A stretch of DNA of 64,000 bases from NCBI GenBank assembly GCA_030549495.1, contig JAUIRK010000696.1:62001-126000 (forward strand), read 5' to 3'. A program made the position numbers and the translations under genes. Source of the DNA: Nectonema munidae. Its lineage: Eukaryota; Nematomorpha; Nectonematoida; Nectonematidae. Shown here one piece after another: positions 55,836 to 64,000 of the stretch. Position 1 is the first letter of the stretch, and every line of letters starts with the position of its first letter. The notes beneath the pieces were generated by a model. That model was not told the DNA's origin, ran no database searches, and saw nothing but the letters and a program-made list of their open reading frames with translations.

Positions 55836-55882
55836 TTTTTATCATCATCATCACCATCATCATCCTCATCATTATAATATTG
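55836..55882. repeat. (ATC)n microsatellite in ROCK intron
   Basis: ATCATCATCACCATCATCAT and related triplets, with a further short patch at about 55915-55950. Confidence 0.85.
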
Positions 55883-55941
55883 TTAAGATGAACATCATGG
55901 TAATCATCGCAATCTCATTCTCATCACCTATATCAACATAA

Positions 55942-56058
<117 letters not shown>

Positions 56059-56180
56059 TGAGCTTTGTACTTAAAATGGGAGCAGAAAATGTGTAATTCG
56101 GCCTCCAGACACTTCGTCCTCTGGCCAAATCTTACTCTGGAGAATAAGGCCTATGACAAGGCGGCCTTTATTGATATTAA

Positions 56181-56306
56181 CCCATTAAGTACCACAGAAA
56201 TCAGACGATATCTAAAAAACGCAGCCGATTTATATTCAAAGTCATTGAAAAAACAGATGCAGATTAAATTACTTGTTCCCAAATGGGAGCATTGGGACTT
56301 AATGGA
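56181..56306. mobile_element. 126-bp MITE with TTAA-type target site (copy 2)
   Basis: CCCATTAAGTACCAC at the left and GACTTAATGGA at the right, with TTAA exactly on both sides (56177-56180, 56307-56310). Its body matches 7240-7364. It lies in the ROCK intron between the helix C and hinge exons. Confidence 0.8.
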
Positions 56307-56429
56307 TTAATAGTGCCTTGAGGCTAAATTCTCATAGTTCGAATTGTTCCTGAACCCTTGAAATACCTATTTTCTAAAAATCTGTATGTTTCGCATTAAT
56401 CCATCCTTATACCTTTTGTTTTTGATTAG

Positions 56430-56729
<300 letters not shown>

Positions 56730-56837
56730 TGACGATAAGCTTCTACTAATTGAAGAATACACTGATTTTCTTCTTCGTTTTTGGTAATAGTAATGAAATC
56801 AGTTTTTAGCTTGACTGCTCTCTATTCCATGGTCTTA

Positions 56838-56925
56838 TGATATTTCATCACACCACACTTCATCACGCGACAGTTCATCACACGACATTTCATCATAACG
56901 ATACTTCATCACACGGTTGTTTGGA
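56838..56925. repeat. Tandem TTCATCACACGACA array
   Basis: Five to six units of 14-17 bases (TTCATCACACCACAC, TTCATCACGCGACAG, TTCATCACACGACAT and so on). Similar in style to the iterated ends of elements A-C. It abuts the hAT fragment on its right, and no inverted partner was found. Confidence 0.8.
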
Positions 56926-57576
56926 AATGTTCCTTTCCGTAGAAAAAGACAATTCAGATAATTTTATTCTTTTAATAGTGGATCATTTAGCAATACTGGA
57001 AGATAGAATGAATTATTACTTTCCATCAATATATATCGAGCAATACGAATGGATTCGCAACCCTTTCATTGATATTTGAACTGATGATGTTGGCTTTTCC
57101 TTAATAGAAGAGGAGGAGCTGGCTGCCATATCTACTGATCCAAATTTAAAGATCAACCATAAGGAGATATCCATTCGATTTCAATCAAATATACATACTC
57201 TTTAATATCCGGGAAAGCTTTGACTATTTTATTGCAGTTTTCCACATCTTATCTCTGTGAACAAGGATTTTCTGCACTAACCAGCATCAAAAGTAAGAAT
57301 AGATTAAGTCTTAAATGCATAGATGAAGGAAGAGATGAGAGTTTGTTTATCACAAATAAGACCAAACATCCACAAACTTGTAAAATCTCACCAGTCGCAT
57401 ATTTCGCATTAAGATATTAAATGTACACGGTATTTTCTAAAAAATAAGAATTTAAAAATTCTCTATATTTTTTATTTTAAAATTTCATGATCGATTTTTC
57501 CATATCAATCTCTACTTGTGTTATTTCTTAGGTGCGCCCTAGAGTAAAAAAGTTTGAGAAGCACCGTTCTATACCC
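56926..57576 (+). pseudogene. hAT (SCAND3-like) C-terminal fragment
   Basis: The plus-strand frame from about 56930 reads L-A-I-L-E-D-R-M-N-Y-Y-F-P-S, E-W-I-R-N-P-F-I-D-I, then after a stop E-E-E-L-A-A-I-S-T-D. The frame at 57220 reads L-L-Q-F-S-T-S-Y-L-C-E-Q-G-F-S-A-L-T-S-I-K. This is the R-N-P-F and F-S-T-x-Y-L-C-E-x-x-F-S-x-L pair typical of SCAND3/ZBED5-type hAT proteins. The right edge, AAAGTTTGAGAAGCACCG at about 57559-57576, is the inverted form of a common hAT end (CAGTGGTTCTCAAACTTT). The N-terminal two thirds and left end are missing. Lies within the ROCK intron 56606-58061. Confidence 0.8.
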
Positions 57577-58041
57577 ACAATATAGTGGTACTAATGAGTT
57601 ATTTTCTTCTAGAGCAATTTCTAACCAAAGCTAACAAGCTTGCTCTACTCGAAGATATAGGTTAAAGCGCCGATTGCTCGCTTTCCACCTTTAGATCATT
57701 CAGTTTGAAATGACCCCTCCACGAGAAGGCAGATCTAGAGATTTACTGTGGGAGACGCTTGCCATTTGAAGCATTTCATGGGGAATGAGATATCATCCTC
57801 TTCACGCCCTGCCTCGGCAATTAACAGCATCCACATCTGAAGAAGACCAGCGTGTCTAAAATGTATTAACACGCATTTTTGGATTAAGAGTTTTGCTTAG
57901 TTTGCACCTTTTAACTTTTATTCGTGATTTTTTAACAATATTTTCCTTATATTTGAGAAACATTGCATATAGAGTTGCGCCATTAGGCAAATAAATATAA
58001 ACAATGAAATATATGATTATATGAAATCAAGTATTTTTTAG

Positions 58042-58167
<126 letters not shown>

Positions 58168-58392
58168 TAGTACATAAATTAAGAAATCTGCAAAAAAGAT
58201 TTCCCTATTCTAACCCTTAAACTTGGGATAATCTATACTTTTGAGTAATTCAACTTTTTGTTGTCATTTCTAAGTAAGTTTGTGTTGAAATTAAAAAGAA
58301 CTGTCTCATTGTTAAGCAAGGAAGGTAAATTTAAACCTATCAGTTGCTAAAACTTCTATTGTACAAAATTAGCTGAATTATATGCTCTAAAG

Positions 58393-60456
58393 CAGGGGTA
58401 GGCAATCTTTTCAGGGTGAAGGCCAGATGGGACATTTGAAATGAGCTCACGGGCCAAAGAAGCAAAATATCAGATTTACTTTAATTTTTATAATATTTAT
58501 AATACATTTTTTCATGCTTTATCATTAAATGATAATAATTGGTAAAAACAAAATACTACAAAGTAATTTATTCAAAACTATAAATCAATGAGACTGTTGG
58601 TACTGTTTTCTATTAAGAAGTTTTGTGATGGCTGGATTAATGCTTGAGGTAGACATCCTAAGAACGTCATTAAGGTGGCGATCTGAGAGTTGAAAACGAA
58701 GGTAAGACTTGGTGTAATTCATTTTCGAAAATAACTGCTCACAGCAGTAAGTGCTACCGAACATAGCCACCTTTGAATATGCGTAATTAAATTTGGGAAA
58801 TTGTTAGTAGGAAAAACAAAATTTTGAAAGAAAAACAGAGGAGATGACAAGCTTAACTTTGCTCTCAATTTCTCATCGCACTGTAGTTCCACCAACTCCA
58901 TCTGCAGAGATGCAGGAGCGTCTTCCACATTGAAGTCAAATGGAGAAGTAAAAAGTTTGAAGTCTGTACTTAACAATCTTAGTGCTGCAAAACGGGTAGC
59001 AAATTCTTCACGCAGTATTTTGATAACACTAACGCAGGCGTCCTGATCTATATTCGCAGGAACACATGCAACAAGATGAGAAAAATGTGTAAATTGTCCT
59101 GAAGTCAATTGAGCTTCCCAAAGGCGCACTTTAAGCTCAAAGGCAGTAATCTGCGCAAACATGTCGGTGACAAGAATGCCTTTACCTTGCAGCTTTAAGT
59201 TTAGTGAGTTTCACAATGACGAATAAGCAGCGAAGTTGCGCCTTTTTCTCCAACCATTGCTGGAGCAGCGTCAGTTGTCAAACATACAAGACGGGAAAGA
59301 TCCAAAGAGTACTCATCAACACATCGAAGCAACGCTGAAAAAATATTTTGTCCCGTGACAGTGTCGCGAAGTGGGATAAGTTGGAGGAATTCCTCAAAAA
59401 CGAAGATCTTGAGTAACACCTCTAATAAAAATAGAGTGCTGTGTCGTTTCTGTCTGTGCTTTCATCCAAAGCAAGAGAAAATGCTTCAAATTTCGAGATA
59501 CGTGTTTTAAGTGAGTCGTTTACGTTGTCGGACATATCTTCAATGCGGCGGCAAACAGTACGGGAAGAAAGACTCACTTTCTCAAAGGCAGAACGCTGTT
59601 CGGGACAGATGGAATCCACTACAGCAAGAAAGCATTCTTTAATGATTTTTCCATTTGTGAATCATGCGGTAAGCGAGGATTTTTGAGACTTCGTAGCTGG
59701 CGCGTGTTACATTTTCCGCCTCAACATTCTGCTTGTGAAAAAGAGAAAATTGTTTCTCCAGGTTGCTTTTCAGTTTATCAATTGAAACTTTTCGTTCAAC
59801 AGCAGACATCGAAGCGAAGAGCCATGTTCTGTCTCCCAGTGACGTCTTACGTTGTATTCTTTTAAACAGCTAATTTTTTCAAACATGAGACATTGTGCAT
59901 GTCCAAAGCGCTCTATGAAAAATACCGTTCCCACTTAGGGTTGAACGTTCTACCCTCGAGATCAACCTTTCTCTTCTTAACAGGCGGAACGAAGACATTA
60001 GCTTGACTAAAAATTATTATACAAAAAAACAAAATATCACAAAGCTTAATCTTCTTTGATAATTATTGTAGAATTGAAAAATTAACATTTAGTTGCTACA
60101 TGAGTATATTATGATACACTGTAAATTCACTATAAATTCATGACAATCAGGGCATCTGTTGTTATGTTTGCTCTCTTGCAAATACTCCATTACAATTGAT
60201 ATCAGATGTGTATGATGAATCAGTCTCTACCAAACACATGCTGTCTTACATATGAAATAAGATTTCTTGAAAATATAGCTCGTCTATACGAAAACAAATA
60301 GATAAATAGGATGCAATGCAACTTTATTATTATATAGTACTAATGAAAAACATCTTATTTTAATTTCTTGTTGGTATGCGCTTCAGATTCTATTAACTAA
60401 AATTAAAAGATCGGCGGGCCGTATATTTGGCCCGCGGGCGGAGGTTGCCTACCCCT
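58393..60456 (-). mobile_element. hAT transposon (GTF2IRD2-like), copy 2
   Basis: The left end CAGGGGTAGGCAATC is preceded by CTCTAAAG. At the right, GGTTGCCTACCCC is followed by TAAAG, as if five bases spanning the end and the duplication were lost. The transposase remnant runs on the minus strand from about 60000 to 58585. The element sits in the ROCK intron, antisense to the gene. Confidence 0.9.
58585..60000 (-). pseudogene. hAT transposase, GTF2IRD2-like, decayed
   Basis: Minus-strand order: K-R-K-V-D-L-E-G-R-T-F-N at about 59975, then a BED finger remnant, then M-S-A-V-E-R-K-V-S-I-D (59810). F-E-K-V-S-L-S-S-R-T-V-C-R-R and A-L-D-E-S-T-D (first catalytic Asp) lie at 59619-59430. T-T-D-A-A-P-A-M-V-G (second Asp) lies at 59419-59201. 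A gap follows where the H-R-Q-F and R-W motifs should be. They remain in the 38-kb copy but are lost here. Then F-T-H-F-S-H-L-V, E-F-A-T-R-F-A-A-L-R (59162-58719) and the tail M-F-G-S-T-Y-C-C-E-Q-L-F-S-K-M. L-S-D-R-H-L-N-D-V-L-R then leads to the stop at 58585. About five lesions in all. The two copies lack different internal parts. Confidence 0.88.
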
Positions 60457-60764
60457 AAAGTCTAAAACTGCGTGAACTTTCCTAAAACCGATAGCTGCTT
60501 CTTTCGATACCATTTTTGGTAGTTGTATGAAGCTAAACGTCAAAAACTCAATCAAAATCAAATTTTCATTTTTTTCAAATTTTTTTGATAATATAATGTC
60601 TATATGCCTTATAATTTAGTGCTTTAGATACACTTTTGAAAATTTACAACCATATATATATATTGTAACACATAATAACTATGTATAAATACTTTTTTCA
60701 TTAAAGATGACAGACAACCTTCTAATCTCAATCAAAATTTAATGATAAAATTGTTAATAAAAAA

Positions 60765-61350
60765 CATTCATTCAAATTTTAAATAAAATGTCTTTTTTTA
60801 CACCATATCGATCATGCTTATTTTTTTTCTCAACTCCGTTTTTGCAAATTTTGAAAATTTCTCAAAGTGTCATTCAACTTTGCGCTTTACGTTTCAAACT
60901 TTTCTCCAAGAATATCATGTGTTAAAATGTCGCAAGCTGTCAATCAATTTGCGCTTAGATTAAGTTTTTTTTATAACAAAGCGACAATGCTGATTTTATT
61001 CTTGACTCAGTATTTGCAATTACGGTTTGAAAATTTCATTCAAATGCGCGGTTTACGTCTGGAAATTGTCTTCAAAAAATTCAGCCACATTTCAAATAAA
61101 AATTTTTTGTATACCAAATTGTCCATGCTAGTTTAATTTCTGAACTGAGTTTTTGTATTTAGGATTTGAAAGTGTTATCAAAATTTTTGGTTTAGATGCG
61201 AAAATTGTTAAGAATGTTCTCCAAATTTAAAATAATTATTTAATACTGTATCCAGCATAATTATTCTATTTCTGAACTTTTTCACGATTAAAGTGTGAAG
61301 TTAGGGGAAAGTGTGAATCAAATTGGTAAAAATCAATTTATTTTCCAAAA
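60765..61350. repeat. Tandem ~150-base repeat array, locus 3
   Basis: Four to five strongly diverged units with CATGCTTATTTT, GTCATTCAACTTTGCGCTTT, TTCTGAACTGAGTTTTTGTA and TATACCAAATTGTCCATG, in the same orientation as locus 2. It lies in the ROCK intron. Confidence 0.7.
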
Positions 61351-62640
61351 AATTATTTCTATCAAGTTTTTTCTTATTATTATATAATATATTACAAATA
61401 TATGGGTATCAAGAAGTAATAATGAAATAAGAAGGAGTGATCATAAGAAAAATCTTTTTAAAATGGTGTAATAGTCCCCTCCTTTATATTGTCAATGTAG
61501 TAGTTCTTTGAGAAACTATATACATTTAATGAAGAGGCATATTATTTGTCTACACGGAAAATCTTGCCGTTTTCTAATGAACTAGGAATTGGGGTAATAA
61601 TGTAGTTCTGAGTATTCCAAAAAAGATCTTGGATTGAAAAATTTGTTAAGATTTCAATTCAATCATCAATTTACTACTAACTTGTATAAGAAATCTGCAA
61701 ATTTTAAAACACTTAGAGTTACCGTAACTATAACAGATAGCAATATATGAAGATATATCTTCTTAATTTTTTTATAAATGAATAGAATTTTAGCATTTTT
61801 TTCTTTGATGTGAGAAAGAGAGAGTCTTTTAGATGATGACGCTGGAAACCTTTTTGTAATTGAAAAAAGATGATTATAAATATTTTTATGACGAACACAA
61901 TTGTGATACAAAGCTCTAATGATCAGTTAACAAGAAGTGCACAATTTAACACCATCTAATGTATACAAGAAATGAAGTACATACTAAATGCTGGTATATA
62001 TTTCAAAGCCATTTCTTTAGTTAGTACAAGATGGGAGGATAGACTAAGGAATAATAATCACATTAAGAAGCGCTAAAAGTGCTTTGTTTTATTTAGAGTA
62101 TCATAGAGTTTTTTTAAACAATTTTTATAACAATCCTATGGCTTAATTAATTATTATGATTAAATATATCATAAGCCATCTATAAAGTTATTAAATACTT
62201 TCAAGAAAAATAAAATTTATAAATAATTTTGTGACTTTTTGGCAAGGATGATCGATCCCATTCATGGATCATTATTATATCAAGAGAGAAACTTATTTTT
62301 GTAATATCGAATTAACCACATTGAAATATAATTTTATTACTTCTATGTAGGTTGACGAAAATACCATAACGATGGAATAGAAATAGGTGGATTTGTTAAA
62401 TGGAACGAAAGTTATTCAAAAATAAAAAAATATCTGATCACAAATTAACCAGAGCTAAACAGTAATCGCAATTTAACTCGAGAGTGACAAAAATATTCTC
62501 AAAAAATAATGAGAATAAGTAAGTATTGAGCTAATTTACTGATGGCTGAAATATATTGATTGCATCTTTGATTTGACTTTAAAAGCTAGTTTAATAAATA
62601 AATGAAGACAATACTTTAACCGTTAGTTTATCGCTAACCA
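61351..62640. other. ROCK intron, AT-rich, nothing recognised
   Basis: No exon, element end or RNA gene was seen. Confidence 0.4.
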
Positions 62641-62652
62641 GCTACTAAATTA

Positions 62653-62775
62653 ATGTTGTGTCGGTCCTAAAGACGGATAAATTCGCGAAGATTGCGTCAG
62701 GAAGGGCATCCAGCGTAAAACTTTTCTTCGAAAGCACCAATGACAACACCAACTAAATATAGGCAACATAATAAA
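62653..62775 (+). repeat. RTE-type 3' tail or tail-derived SINE
   Basis: GTTGTGTCGGTCCTAAAGAC, then GCGTCAGGAAGGGCATCCAG with CGTAAAAC, and AACACCAACTAAATATAG. The GTCAGGAAGGGCATCC-GTAAAAC core is well known as the 3' end of RTE/BovB-like LINEs and SINEs that borrow it. No tRNA-like head was seen nearby, so it is probably a truncated insertion. Confidence 0.7.
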
Positions 62776-63732
62776 AAAGAAGATGGCTAAAAGGGGTTTG
62801 AACGAATTGTTAGCTCAAAATCGTATAGTCTGAGCAAAGTTGTCTAATTAGTGCGACAGTCAGTCACCTTTCGTAATAAAGAAAAAGCCTGAATAGTAAG
62901 ACAATGAATCGTGAAATTGAAATATATTTTAAAGTCTAATAATATATTAGAGAGGTGCTAAAGTTAGATATGTGCTCAGTTCGTTTTAAAATTTGATTAA
63001 CGTCAACATCTCTTTTGAGAAAAATGACGCAAACTCGCATGGCTTGTAGTAAGATTCGATGTCACATATTTTCTTAGCTTCAAAAGCTAATCTACGTCTC
63101 TTCAAAAAACTGTAAAAATTTTCTTAATTTTCTAATTTTTAGAGTTAATTTTTATATCTATCACTTTAAAGTTCTTTTTTCTGTATCATTAACAGCCTTT
63201 TGATGAACAGAACCTAGCTGATGCAAACCTTCATTCCATTTTTTGATCTTTTAATTCCCTTTTGGCGGGGAGTACAAACTATGTGTTTGCTTCACAATTT
63301 TTTACTTTACTTTTCATTGCAATATATCATCACGCGAAGGATGTCGTAATCTACACGTACCAACTGATATCCGAAAATTGATCTAAATTCTTTTCTTGTT
63401 TATTTAAAAGCGATTTCTAAGCCCTTTGAAGCAAATGATGTCTTCTATTTCAACAACATAGTATTCATTATATAATTGAACCTATAAATGAATTTCTAAT
63501 TTTAATAAAAAAAATAAGATTTTCTTATTTTAATTTGATTTATGCGAAATAACATTATAGAGATTAAAATTTTGAGCCTTCCTTAAAATGAATGAAAATA
63601 ATAATTTTAAAATTTTATTTTTAATTAATGTCTTGTAATTTCAATATTAAAATTCCATTTATTTTCTGATATGTGAGTTATTAGTCTTGAAAGTAATATT
63701 CGATTTTTCTTCAAATTCTTCTTTTCCTTTAG
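62776..63732. other. ROCK intron, nothing recognised
   Basis: AT-rich, ending in the pyrimidine tract of the exon at 63733. Confidence 0.5.

Positions 63733-64000
<268 letters not shown>

Overview
This window is eukaryotic, intron-bearing and very AT-rich (roughly 70% A+T by eye). Only two host genes can be supported, both on the + strand. The remainder is mostly decayed DNA transposons. The mix (many hAT types, pogo/Tigger, piggyBac, an RTE LINE, numerous MITEs) and the ROCK sequence point to an invertebrate animal. A compact-exon arthropod such as a parasitic copepod is a guess from composition and element mix, not something the sequence proves.

Host genes. (1) From 55.0 kb to the right edge lie six consecutive exons of a Rho-associated kinase (ROCK). 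They cover the last part of the N-terminal extension and most of the kinase domain, with intact catalytic residues and consistent splice phases. The gene continues beyond 64,000. (2) From 1.8 to 33.9 kb there is a set of small splice-flanked open segments (1782-1954, 6037-6087, 16388-16785, 23997-24274, 33686-33918) whose phases fit one another and which end in a stop codon. They suggest one host gene of unknown function with transposon-filled introns.

Layout. 3.3-5.4 kb: degenerate RTE LINE with a strange purine-homopolymer stretch. 6.7-10.4 kb: decayed P-like transposase gene split by two other elements. 11.3-12.4 kb: hAT deletion derivative. 13.1-15.7 kb: near-complete pogo/Tigger with an internal duplication. 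18.4-23.8 kb: old piggyBac, then a hAT, then a nearly intact piggyBac with TTAA duplications. 25.2-28.4 kb: hAT. 28.4-30.6 kb: one Tigger nested in another. 30.8-31.6 kb: hAT fragment. 31.6-32.7 kb: reverse transcriptase-RNase H fossil. 32.7-33.6 kb: long dispersed repeat with an inverted partner at 52.7-53.7 kb. 35.7-45.2 kb: remnants of two uncharacterised transposon ORFs, hAT, LINE and Tigger fragments. 45.2-54.7 kb: non-autonomous elements, poly-G-containing repeats and tandem arrays. 55-64 kb: ROCK, whose introns carry a MITE, two hAT copies and more arrays.

Most unusual theme: several non-autonomous elements (7.8-8.9, 45.5-46.1, 46.1-47.0, possibly 56.8 kb) have ends built from short units repeated head to tail. 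In at least two of them the two ends are inverted copies of each other. One has a 9-bp target duplication and a related unoccupied site in the same window.
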